Of a stretch of 37,020 nt of DNA, positions 12,130 through 23,500 are shown one piece after another (the stretch's first letter is position 1; every line of letters starts with the position of its first letter). The notes under the pieces are model-generated. The model was given only the letters and a program-made list of their open reading frames with translations. It was not told the origin of the DNA and did not search any database. This DNA is from Porogramme epimiltina (lineage: Eukaryota; Basidiomycota; Agaricomycetes; Polyporales; Polyporaceae), in contig FTLJ01000879.1 in NCBI GenBank assembly GCA_900155495.1, forward strand, positions 1-37,020, in the 5' to 3' direction. The position numbers were made by a program, and so were the translations under genes.

Positions 12130-12895
12130 ATGATCCCAGACCCCTCCTGCCTCTTCTTTGACCTCCCCGCCAACATGCATTCCACTCGCACTCTCCCCCC
12201 ACCCCCGCCTCAGCCATCCTACTATCGGTCCGCTTACCACCACCAGGATTTCTCCTTCAGGTCCTATCCGCCCCAGTCGTCCCTCTTCGCAGGTGCACTC
12301 GCCCCCTCCAGCTGGACAAACGCCGGGCCCTCCCATGTCCCCCAGTCCTTCTGGCATCCAAGCCCACCAGAGTTCCTGCTGCCCTTGCAGCATTACACTT
12401 CAAAGCCCGTGCACGACGGCCCAGGATGTGAGCCCCTCCGTTCCATTCTCTCCTGTTGTCCCCCTCAACATTCTTCACCCTGTTCCAGACGCCCTGTCTC
12501 GATCGGATACCTCCTCGGCCGTCTCACGAGACAGCGACCTCTCACCATCCCCAGAGATAGCAGAGGTCGTTTGCAACGCGCCCCTGGTCGCGCCCATCCC
12601 GCTTCCATACCATTCGCCCACATTCCTCCTTTACGACCTCCCGGACGAGGACGAAGATCTCTCCCACCCGCCGTACACCCACCGCCCGCACAAGCGCAAG
12701 CGCGCACAGGAAGAGGAAGACGATTTGCTGCAGGAGGCGCACCCCATACCCGTCAAACGCCGCACCGCGCCAGAAGGCGCAAAGCAGTGGGACGCCTGCC
12801 GTGGCCAGTGGGGCAGCACCGCAGTGCCTGTAGCATCTATGGCCGCTTCGCGCTATGCCCACACGGCCTTCTCGCGGCGTAATCGGGCGCGGTAG
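12130..12895 (+). CDS. Unknown protein, Pro-rich with basic nuclear-type signal (234 aa)
   Basis: Two exons, 12130-12427 and 12489-12895, join in phase 1 across a 61-nt intron. The intron has donor GTGAGC, a CTCAAC branch-like site, a pyrimidine tract and acceptor TTCCAG, and this join explains a switch of reading frame. The N-terminal half is Pro/Tyr/His-rich (for example PPPPPQPSYY and HPSPPEFLLPLQHY). The second half is Ser/Asp-rich (SRSDTSSAVSRDSDLSPSPE), then acidic (DLPDEDEDL), then basic with HKRKRAQEEEDD and PVKRRTAPEG, which look like nuclear localisation signals. No known domain is seen. The composition would suit a transcription-associated protein, but that is inference. Starting in the second frame at 12158 without the intron would give 245 aa and is less convincing. 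Confidence 0.6.
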
Positions 12896-13731
12896 GCGGT
12901 ACGAGCTCGGGACGCACGCTCGGACTCGGACACTCGCGGGGCGTCATATGATTTGCTGCCCCTCGATCTCATTCGCATTCGTCGGACATATTCCTCCCCC
13001 ATTCCCCAGTCCACCCTCCCTCCCCCATCCCACACTGTACATTACGCATACATGGCGCCGACTTAGTTGTGCGCGGAACACGGTCGAACGCTCTCTCGCC
13101 CTGGGCTTGGAACCCGGCCCTTGGCCCTTGGCACGCGCCGGATGGCTCCCTGGAATGTGTGAGTACCATGTCATCGTTCGACCGCATGCGGCTTCTCGGA
13201 CCTTCTCGCGCTGACTCTCTGGCGCCGCTCCGGCTTCCCTTTCGTTTTGCTCCAGCCCAATATTACGCCCTTCCCGCAGCCCGCATGACACGGACCCTCA
13301 TCGCCGCCCCCGCCTCCGCCGCGCCTCGCCCCCTCGGGGGACCCCCACCGACGACGTCCCACCAGCCGTCCTGTGCCACGTCCGCCGACGCACACGCCAT
13401 GACTCCGGATGCGGGCAGCGTGTGTGGGCCCCGGACGCGCACGGCGATACGGCTGTGACCGCCATTCGCAGCCGCTTCGGGCGAAACGGCGCCCCACCCG
13501 CCACGCCACGCGCCCCTGGCTCTCCCGCGCGCGATCAATACCCGAAGGGCCCATTCATTCATTCCGCACCTTCTTTCCCGCCCGCACGCTCTCCCACCCC
13601 CCTCTCCCCTTCTGGGCAATAGCCTATCCTCCCGTCTTCGGTGCGCGGTGGGCAGGAATGGACGCGTCCGGAAAGCCCGCTCCCCCGCGCTCTCCGCCAG
13701 GGTCTGTGTGGTCTTTCCCTCTGCGCTGGCG

Positions 13732-13754
13732 GCTGCTGCTGCTGCTGCTGCTGC
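13732..13754. repeat. GCT trinucleotide microsatellite
   Basis: Seven and two-thirds GCT units without interruption. In open frames it would encode poly-Leu, poly-Ala or poly-Cys, which explains apparent homopolymers in the overlapping frames. No gene is supported here. Confidence 0.8.
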
Positions 13755-13928
13755 GCGGGGGGCCCGGTTCGTGGGACGCGGCGGCGGTGCTGGGTGGGGC
13801 TGCCAGGGGGAGAGGAGGGGGAGGCGTTGCTGTGTAACCCCGCTGTACATACGTTTCTGTACCTCGCTGCTGCGCATACAAGGGAGCCCCTTGGCCGACA
13901 CATACACACGCACACGAGCTCGAGCCTT

Positions 13929-13948
13929 GACCGACCGACCGACCGACC
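13929..13948. repeat. GACC tetranucleotide microsatellite
   Basis: Five perfect GACC units in the gene-free GC-rich block, about 180 bp after the GCT run. Confidence 0.8.
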
Positions 13949-14295
13949 CGTGAGCGTGACCGCTGCGACGAGCGGACGTGCGCCCGACGGGAAGCCCGCC
14001 CGCTGTGCACGCGTCTTGTTCTGGCCCGGTCTTGTCCGCCGCGCTCCTATCGTATAAGCTGCCGCTAAAGGTCCTTCCAGAACGCGCGACGCACGTATGT
14101 ATGCAGTCAGTACGGCATACGAGCTCCCCGCCGCTCTCCCGCGGCACGGTCCCGCGCGCGTATGGCGATATGGGCGTGCGTGCGCATCAGCTTAAGCTCT
14201 TGTCCCCGTCCCGTCCCTTCGTCGCGATCATCATCAAGTTCTTCTCGTCCCGGACGGCGGCGCCGCGCTCGTAAGTGTACGGATTTTTTTTTCCT

Positions 14296-14315
14296 TCTCG
14301 TCTCGTCTCGTCTCG
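14296..14315. repeat. TCTCG pentanucleotide microsatellite
   Basis: Four perfect TCTCG units, directly preceded by a T-rich tract (14284-14292). Probably replication slippage; no coding role is evident. Confidence 0.75.
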
Positions 14316-17300
14316 CCCGCGCGGACAGCGTCCCGCCGTGTGGCCCGTGTCTCGAAGAGCGCGTGGACGTTTCAATGTTTTGGACGTGCCGGACGGCGAG
14401 AGGGGTGGTCATATGGTGGTTCGAACATTGATGGGTGCACAGAGAGGTCGTAACGGCAACGCGCGCCCTCCTTTAGATCTCGTGCGCCTTCCCCGCCCCC
14501 GGGTCGCCGCAGCAGGTACGACACCCGGATATCTTTGAGATATCTTGGATATCTGAGCCATTTCCGCGCTGCAGTGCGGTACCCTCAACTTTCAAGCTAG
14601 CCTTAGAGCGTGGCCGTGTCGCGCTTCGCGCGTCGAGGGTTTGCCCCGTAAGTTCAGTGCACAGGTATTTCGTTCCCGCAGCTACATACCACTCAATACG
14701 CTCGCTGAAAAAAGTGCCGAATGCCCGCAGCCCGCGAACCCTCGCACCGCTGAAGTGCGGGCGCGGGACTATGGAAGAACCACTCCCTTAGTCTCGCGCC
14801 CAGCCTACGTTACCTGTGCGCTGTGCAGTGGTTCGCTGCGGCGGCTGCAGCGACGGCGGGCGCGCGCGGGGTTCCCTGCCGAACGCCCTCCGTCGACGGC
14901 GTGCGGGCCGCGAACGAAGTCGTCGTCGAGCTTGAGGCTCTCTGGCGTCTGGCGGGAGCGGGTGCTGGAGGGCCGCTATTCCCAGACCCCCCCCTCACTG
15001 CGCCCGCGCGTGTGTATCCCCGCGACGGCCGTTGAGCATGCGCAGCCGCGACACCGCGCCGCGTCGTGCCCGGCACCGTTGGTGCGTGCGCGTGCGCGGG
15101 GCCCTCCGAGTTGCTCTCGTCAGGCCATCATGCGGGCAGGGCCGCGGCCCCACGCGCGTTACCTACCGCCGGCGAAAGTGCGCGGTTCGGTGGGCTTTCG
15201 GCGGGCTCTGGGGTCTTGGGGGCTCGGCGGCAGTAGGTGCGCGCATACATACATACAGGCTTCTTCGCTTGTAAGCTTGATGCGCCCTCCCAGCAATATA
15301 TGGCGGGCGCGGCGGTCTTCCGCGTCTGGAGGCGCGGAGAGGAGAGGCGGGAGTGCGTCTCAATATTACGATGTCGCTCGGCGCGCACCCCCTACTCCTT
15401 CCCTCGCGACGCGCGCGCGCACACGTCCCGCGGGTCAACTTCGAGATGCACACTTTGTCTTCGCGGGCGCGCCCGGTGCTCCAACCCCTCCCACCTCTGC
15501 GTGCTTCTGAAAAGACCCGGACGGGCTAGGGGCTGAGGGGAAACTCGCCGCTTCGCGCAAGTTCTTCACGCGCCGGGATGGAGGGGCGCCACGGCGGGGG
15601 CTTCTCGGCTCTCCGCGGTGGGCGCGCGTGAAGGTGTGGATGGGGATGTGGGGCTCATCGATGGTGCATAGCGTTGCAGGTATGATTCAATTGTGCAAAG
15701 ACACTACGGCGATGATCCTGGGCTCTGGAGTAGAGTATCTGTGTGCGTGTGTGGGTAGGTGACGTCATTGGTAGTACCATGGCGGTCCGCCGCGCGCTCT
15801 GCACGCGCGCGTGCGTGCGTGTCGCGAGATATCTGGTGTGTCGTGCCACCATGTCCGTGCGGCGTTGCGTGGGGCTCGCATGGTCCGCACATGGTGCCGC
15901 GCAAGGACCAGCAGAAAGGAGCCTATGTGCTCGCGCGGCGAACGCAAGGTCTTGGGGTTTCGAGGTCGTGCTGCAACATGCAGCGCAACGTGCGTGATGC
16001 GTACGGAACGCCAGGCGTGACGCGCAGCGCATGAATGAATTCATGTTCCTCTACGTCGGCCTCGCGCGGGGGCGCGGTGTTTGCCCCGTCGGGCATGAGC
16101 CATCATGGCGTGGGCGGATCGGAGGACGCTCGGCGGAGCCATTAAGCCATCTGAGAGGACGGCCTCGAATCATTTGCGTATTGTGGTCGCCGGATATCCG
16201 AGGCGGACCGCCCTGTGGCACCTCGCCGTGACATGCGGCATTATTGGTTGGTTTGGGGGTTGGGGGTGGAAATTGCACGCGAGTGCGCCGACCGAGCGAG
16301 TCAGTTGGATATCTGGCTCCCTTCCAGAACCCGGCCAGTTCCCTCCCCACCCCTTCCGCCTCGGCCGCGGTGGTGGTGCGATGCACGTCCACGATGCGTT
16401 CGCAGATATCCACGTAGCTCGCCCTTCGTTCCGAGGGCGGATGGCCGCCGAGTGCCGCAGCTGACGTTCAGAGTGCCACGAACAAGGAGTCTGCCACGAC
16501 GAGCTCAGCTCAGCGCGGCCGGGCGGCTCTCTTGGCTGTCGCGGATCAGAGCGACGCCATGTACGGGATAGCGCGATATCCGGGCGTCGACGCACAAGGT
16601 TCCATTCGACCAACACCCATCGCGCTCGGCCTTCGCGCTCCCAGCGCGCCCCGTCGAACTGTTGCTGCTGCCGCGCGGAAGCCGGCGTGAAATGCTCCTC
16701 CAGGAGGGGAAGGCACCTGGAATAGCTGGGCCAACATTGAACACCGTTCTGGCGGCTACGCGTGATGCACGTCTGATATCACGCGGCGTGGGCGGGGCTG
16801 AAAACAGCGTTTCTGTCGACCGTCGACAGGGGGGACACGGCATGCGGGGCTCCCCAGGCTTCGAGGTGGACGCGTTGGTCGTCCATCACTGATCCGCGCC
16901 TCGCCCGTGCCTCTTCTGTTCCTCGTATACTTATCGTTTGTCACCTCGGGCCCAGGACGGGACGGGTCGTTGCCGGAGACGGAGGCGACTGAAATTGGTA
17001 CCCATGTAGCCTGTTCGTGGAATATTCTCGCTGGGGTGATGTGCACAGGTAGTCGCCGTCTCAAGGAGGGAGGCTAGACCAACCACACTGAGAGTTCAAT
17101 GCGAGACGGAGGCCCGTTGCAGCGACCTTTGTGTGAGCCCACTCGCACATCTCACGCTGGGCAGGCACGGGCATCCGAAACTCCTTAGCCGAACGTTTGG
17201 GCAGAGCCTTATATCGAGTGACGGTAGGCACGAGCGAGGGAACCATGCAAAACAAGGCGTCACGCCTTCCGTAACTGTCGCCTTGTAGCATTGTTGCGCG

Positions 17301-17584
17301 GCACGCATGCGTCCGGGCGGGCTTTGTCTCGCAGAAACGCCATGGGGCGCGGGGGAACCTTGGAACACGTTTGGATATCGGACGAGCCCCGTCAATGCGG
17401 GGCTAGGGTCGCGTGAGGATCCAGGGCTTGGGTATGGAGGACGAGGGCCCCCGTGCGCAGTTACGGCTGCGAAACTGCGGACAATTATATAGATAGCGTA
17501 AGGTACGCAGGGATGGACAGTCACTTCCGTGAACACAAACGTTTCGGACCAGGAATGTATCGGGTGCGCGGTGACGAGACTCCT

Positions 17585-20319
17585 CTAGTCGCTAAGGATC
17601 GCCTGGACCACATTCGTAACACGCAGCTGCCTGAGGTCGGTGTAGGTCTGGGAGCGCACGGTCAACTGGGCACTAACTGCGGGGATGCAACCGGAGAAAC
17701 GCACCTGTCCACAGCCCACGAAGATGATAGGCTGACCGGTGACATATGTCATTGACAAGGCAGCGCCCACCTACGAGATGAAGGTTAGATTAGGATGTCA
17801 CCGGACGGCCAACATAGACGTCAGCTGCGCATACGCGACAATCGTGGCCGAAGTCCTCGAACGTCTGGGCACCAAGCGAGTACGTGTACGCACCTTGTCG
17901 TCGACGGTGTCCCACTTTGTGACGAGCATGCCGTCAATGCCCCGCTCTTGGCCCCCGGAAGCGGAGGAAAAGTCCCGCAAAGCGCGGTCGAACTTGGTCA
18001 GTTGGTCGACGGCCTCGTTTCCCACCAATGCCTCTCCGACGAAAATGATTTTGTCGGGGTTATTTGTTGCGACCAACTATAGAGGGTCGAAAATAGTCAG
18101 AAAGGCCCCAAACCTAAGGTCAAGGTAGGTCACACCTTTGCCAGGGCACGCATGAGGGGCTATTGCGTGACAAGGTCAGCGACGCGTCCCGCATATACTT
18201 TTTAGCCGCCATACCTCGTTGTCCTGCATACGCCCAGCGGTGTCGATGAGCACGACATCAAAATCGTGGTCGCGACCTACATGGGGGTCAATAAAGTTGC
18301 ACAGCATGAACGAATGGTTATCTCACCGTAGGCGATAGCTTCCTTGGCGATCCCGGCGGCATCTTTCCCGTAGCCACGTTCGTAGAGCTCGACGCGACCT
18401 TTGCTGTTGGTTGCTCCATCAACCCCGAGCATCCCGAGGTTGCGGACATGCACTCGAAGTTGTTCGACGGCACCACTCCTGTGTGGGACGTCAACGATAT
18501 ATCCGGGACCCGAATGTAGTTAATGCGTACCGGAAGGTATCGCAGGCGGCGATGAGCACGCGGAATCCATTCTGGATGAGCCAGAAGCAGACTTTCGAGA
18601 GATTGGTGCTTTTCCCGACTCCGTTGACACCGACAAAAGTGATACTGTATGGAAGGCGCTGCTGTGAAGTGGCTACGGGCGTCGATAGTTTGGTACGTAT
18701 TGAGAGTAGGAGATCCGTAGACGTCTTCGGCGTGAGTATCCGAGTGATGGAATTGGCCAGTGCTTGCCGGACGGCAGACGTAGTCGCTGAACGGTGCTCT
18801 GTCACTACGGAAGGAAGCAATGATATTCCGAACAGCACATACTCTGGAAACCGCCCACTTTCTTGCCCACGAGGCTTTGACCGACGTCTTCACATATCTT
18901 CTCGGAGATCTCCTTTGCGACATTTTTCTTCATGAGATGCTGTTTCATCGCCTCCAGGACAGGCTTGAGGTCATCTTCCGTCAGCACCTTAGAGCCTGTA
19001 AGACGCGCAAAGATTGACCCCAGCGCCCCGAGAGAGCCTGACGAGGACTTGGGCTCCTGAGAGCCCTTCTGAAGCACCTCGGCGATGACGTCGTCGGGGC
19101 TCTTGCTTCCAGATGTTGCAAACTCCCAGTCTTTGACCTCATACAAGCCATCTTGGGTGCGAGTACCAAGAGAACCATTGTCTACGAGCGTTGATAGGTC
19201 TAAGGCACCCGTACGGTTGTCAGAGGCGGAGCTGTCGTAGCTGTAGTCGAGCGAAGCCATATCGGACTCGGTAGGTGCTTCGTCGCCCCACTTTCGCTGG
19301 GTTTTTGCTTTTGACTTGCGTTTGGACATGGGCGTGGTCTCGGAGCTTGGGGCAAGGCAGTGGACGATTAGGCCTAGACGAACGGGACGGAAAGGAAACG
19401 TACTCGGAGCCAGGAAGACTTTCTCTTCCGCTTCCGACATCCGCGCGACCACGCCCACGTCTACCCGCTTGGCCGCCTCTTCCGCGAAGCCTGTTCTTTA
19501 GTGCTTGTACGTTCCGCGCAATCTGCTCTTCGTCCTGGACATCTGCGTTTGATTGCGAGGGTACTGTGACGAAGAGAGGTCTGTTTCATGGGACTCGGGA
19601 ACGCGACGCGCGACTTACTTGTGCCTGCATCCTCGGGCGAAGGCGTCTCGTCAACATCTACACGGGCAGGATGGGCCACGCGTGTGCGCCTTTCCTGCAG
19701 AACCCCATGAGTAGAGTAGAGGTATGCGGTCGTAGGCGACGCACCTGGGCAGCCTTATCCTCTAGCCCGCGAAGAAGCTTGTCAAATACAGTATCCCAGC
19801 CATCCAAGGCGCTCTTAAAATTCCACGTAGAAATATCTGAGGAGGCGGAGAGCTTAGCGGCACTTGCGACATGGAGCGAGGCGACGAATGTAGCAAGGAA
19901 AGGCTGGAAGAGCTTGACGAAGAGTGTCTTGAGAGCAGCGAGTAGCTCGTCCACATAAGTTAGTTGGAGGATACGTTGGTACGCGACCTGGGCGAATGTC
20001 CCATTCTGAGCAACTAATTGCGTAGCGAGGCAAAAGAAACTCACGACAAAGATGAGCTCCAAATCGTTTACGAACGTCCATTTCACGGCATAACCATCTT
20101 TTTCATACTTTCCATCGGAACTCCGACCCTCTATGAGTGCCTCGCGGACTAGTGAATTGACAGGCGACGCTGAGGATGCTGCGGTATGGGATGCTGCGGG
20201 GGTGAAGGAGCGGGACCATAGCACCACACCGCCTGGAAAGGGAGTACTTGTCAGGGAACGGGACGTCCGGGACAGGTACTAGACTAGCCTTTGTGAGAGA
20301 TTGAGCAATGGTCGAGCAT
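17585..20319 (-). CDS. SRP101: Signal recognition particle receptor, alpha subunit (SRP101/SRPRA)
   Basis: A GTPase at the ER membrane that docks SRP-ribosome complexes by pairing with the SRP54 GTPase and SR-beta. Thirteen exons on the minus strand: 20289-20319, 20045-20232, 19745-19987, 19619-19694, 19404-19563, 19345-18843, 18804-18531, 18478-18327, 18276-18215, 18159-18136, 18076-17894, 17770-17705, 17647-17585; 2025 nt, 674 aa. The N-terminal SRX longin domain (about 1-155, [20 protein letters not shown]) precedes a basic linker with GRRGRGRAD and [13 protein letters not shown]. The NG GTPase follows, with G1 [13 protein letters not shown] near 460, DTAGRM (G3), [13 protein letters not shown] (G4) and [15 protein letters not shown] near the end. 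The first intron must be GC-AG, since no GT donor occurs before an in-frame TAG. An 8-codon exon encodes PLMRALAK. It is divergent from Argonaute. Confidence 0.95.
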
Positions 20320-20577
20320 GCCAGACGAGGGTGTGACTGTGAAGGGCGGAGCGACGATAATGGAGGATAATGGAATATACCTAATAGACCAGGCAGCCGA
20401 ACCGTAGACACCGATGCGTCACCGTAGCTGAAGCGCCCAATCGCACACTTGTGCTGCAGCGCGACGCGTCGCTGGACGCGTCGATGGTTGCACTATTTCC
20501 CTTTGAACCTCCTCGTGCATGTTCATTTTTTCGAACCACGCTGGAAGGTATATAAGAGCTCCCATTTGGGCCCCAAC
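20320..20577. promoter_or_regulatory. Short bidirectional promoter, SRP receptor / Argonaute
   Basis: Only 258 bp separate the two start codons, so both promoters overlap or are shared. The right side carries a strong TATA box for Argonaute (20549-20555). On the left side an AT-rich patch (GGAATATACCTAATAGACC near 20371-20389) may serve the SRP receptor gene in the other direction. Confidence 0.6.
20549..20555 (+). promoter_or_regulatory. TATA box of the Argonaute gene
   Basis: TATATAA in the context GGTATATAAGAG is the best TATA element in the window. It begins only 29 bp before the first in-frame ATG (20578), so transcription might begin at or after that ATG. Translation could then start at the in-frame ATG of 20706. 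Confidence 0.65.
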
Positions 20578-23500
20578 ATGTCCGCCCTTGCCCGCTCATC
20601 CGCTCGTCCCCCACAACCACCGCTCTCCGACGGTGTTCATCATATCGTACGTGTCCAAATGTTTCGACGCTGTTGCAGAGCTCAGAATATTCACCACAGA
20701 GACCCATGTCGACAAGAATCACTGTTGCGACCAACGCCCTCCAAATTACCTCTCTCCCGAGGCATACATTCTTCCAGTATGATGGTACGCGCTCCTTGCC
20801 GGTTTACTTCCTCTTAGCTGATTATGGCGCCGGCGTCTCCCGCAGTCGGTGAGTACCACGGTGCTAAAACAGATACTCGATTCCTTACCCCGGAAATGTA
20901 GTGATTTCTACTACTAACCCCGATGAGCCGCCGCTACCCAAACGGCGCAACTATGAGATTATCGACCGCCTTCAGACTGAGAACGCGGCGATTTTCAATC
21001 CACGCCCCGTTTACGATGGCCGCAAGATCATGTTCTCGACACGGCAAATTCCCGACACTCCTGTAGGCCTCTTTTACATCCGCTTTCACCGCTTATTGAC
21101 ATCGTATAGTTCACGGTTCGTTTCCCCGGTAGAACCCGCGCGAAAGTCTTCACCGTCCTCATCAGGCGTGCGGGCGTGGTGAGGCCTGAGTATGTCGCAC
21201 AATTCAATTTGCGACTGTCTCTTATGTCGTTTCCAGTACCATTACCAATGCTCTCATGTCCCAAGGGGGCTCCCGCGACGAGTATCTTAGCTCTCTAGCC
21301 CTCCTACAACTCATAGTGAGACAGGCTCCGAACATGCGCCATGGTTTTCCACCCGACTCGCGGTCGTTTTTTATCAGCGAGGGTGCAAACGACCTTAGGT
21401 GTGGTCTTACGGCGTGGAGGGGCTTCTTCCAGTAAAGCTACAAGCCTTTCTAGTGTTGTAATTTCCGTTGACATTCCTACGATATATCCAGGAGCGTGCG
21501 GCCTACGGTTGGCCGTCTTCTTCTCAACATCGACTCTACGAATGCTTTGGTGTACGTCATCCCCCAACTCATACATTGTTCAACGCTCACGATTCATAGC
21601 TATACGCCCGGACCTCTCATAAATGCTATGATGTCGTGGCTAGGTGTTCGAGACCCAGCGCGGTTGGGATCTCTGTCGCGTTCTGATATTCAGAAGCTTC
21701 GGGCTTTCCTGAAGGGAGTCTACGTGACTGTCAGCGTTGGCCGTTCGAGGCCGCGGCCCAAGCCCATCACAGACCTTATTCCTGAGGCTGGCTTGGAAGA
21801 GTTTGACAACGCAGATGGCCAGCGGGTCACGGTTCAGGTGCGGGCCATCTTCTCTCATCCAGATCGCCGAAAGCGCTCATCCTTCCGTTCTCAGCATCAT
21901 TTTCAAACGAAGTATAATGTCCGCGTGAGGTGGCCTCGCGCCCTTGGGGTGCGCATCGGTCGAACGGCAGTCATTCCCGCAGAGTTCGTGAATATCGAGA
22001 GTGGTCAGGTCTACCGCAAGAAGATCCCGCCCCAGATCCAGTCGGATTTCTTGAGGTTCTCGACTAAGAGGCCTAGGGAGCGCTGGAGTGCGCTCATGCA
22101 GGCCATCGAAGCCGATGTAAGTCCCATATTTGGTCTCTTTTTACTGGTACTGAAGTGTTAGTTTAGGTGTTCGACCACAGGAACTCTGACTATGTCCGAG
22201 AGGCGGGCATGGTGATTAATCCAGCGCCCCTTCACGTCAACGGCTCAGTCATCGTGCCGCCAGAGATCGAATATGGTCATGGTCGGATAATGGTGAGAGC
22301 TGTCCGTTCAGCATTAATACCGGAATCTGACTGTTCAGCGGTTCTGCAGAGGATCCCACCTCGTGCGGGTGCTTGGAATGTTGTCAACCAAACATTCCAC
22401 CAACCTGGGAGGCTAAGCCATTGGGCAGTGATCTACTACACTAGGGATGTTGATGATGTGAGGAGGTTCGTGACGAGTCTTGTCGCCAACATGCGGAGCC
22501 TAGGTGAGGATATTTACCCTTCCATAACTGTCTGAGACATTAACAAAGTTCTAGGCATGGGTAAGACCCCACGTCTTCATGGAAAACGTGCGTTTATGAC
22601 TCATGGTGCTCGGTCCACAGTGGTGCAAAACGAGACACCTCCCCTTTACTCGGGCAATATTTTGAATCCATTGATTGTGAGTAGATATATCCTTCTGTTG
22701 GTACATTGACTGAGCAGTGCCCACTTCCCCCAGCCCCTTCAGCAAGCTTGTGCGGACATCCCACCGACTACTTCTCGACCTTTCTTTCTAGTGCTTTTGC
22801 CTGAGAATGCTCCAGATTGTCGGCAGGCAGTCAAGCACTGGGGGGACGTCACTATAGGCATCACCACTCAGTGTGTGGTGAGTGGTATATTTCTTCCGGT
22901 TTGCGATCATTGCTCAATACCTCTCTACTCTAGAGGAGTGGCAAGTGGGAAGGGTCCAATGATCAATATAGGAACAATGTCGCACTGAAGTGAGTTTTAT
23001 ATACTCACAGCTATTTGAATGATCTTGCTGAACATTTCATGCTTAGGATCAACACTCGCATGGGCGGCCTTAACTCGCACGTGCCTCGACTAGCAAACAT
23101 CTTTAGCAGGTCCATGATCGTTGGTATGTAGCTTTTTGTGGCGCCAGAATGTCAAAATAAATGCTTTACTAGGTGCAGATGTGGGTCACCCAGCCCCCGG
23201 TAACCAGCACAGACCATCTGTTGCTGGAGTGGTGGCTTCAGTTGGACCTTTCCCTAACCAGATGATTGCCATGAACAATGTTCAAGAACCTCGCACGGAA
23301 GTTATTCAAAGTTTGGATGAAATGATTTCAGTGGGTCATTGTAATCTTCCTAGATGCTCTCCATATCTTAATCACACCTCGGTAGTTTGCTTTGGAACAG
23401 TGGAAAAAATGTCGCTCCGAGGGGAGAGCTCCTAACGATCCGCCGATGCCACCTACATCCCTGATTTTCTATAGGGACGGTATAAGCGAGGGCGAATTTG

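Larger units (their letters stand above)
12896..17584. other. Second GC-rich block with no convincing gene
   Basis: About 4.7 kb between the unknown gene and the 3' end of the SRP receptor gene. Frames of up to about 290 codons occur on both strands, but all are Arg/Ala/Pro/Ser-rich, overlap each other, and carry no motif or splice continuity. The block contains several microsatellites (GCT, GACC, TCTCG and CATA units) and an unusual number of GATATC sites from 14528 to 17376. No tRNA was found. Composition changes toward about 50% GC on entering the SRP receptor gene near 17500. Confidence 0.5.

Noticed and set aside
12158..12895. Single-exon reading of the unknown gene from ATG 12158
   Set aside because: The upstream ATG at 12130 with a textbook 61-nt intron gives a better N-terminus and explains the frame switch; the single-exon form translates that intron.
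13263..15510. Frames of 294 (minus) and 289 (plus) codons in the second GC-rich block
   Set aside because: Arg/Ala/Ser/Pro-rich, containing translated microsatellites, with equally long overlapping frames on the other strand and no splice continuity.
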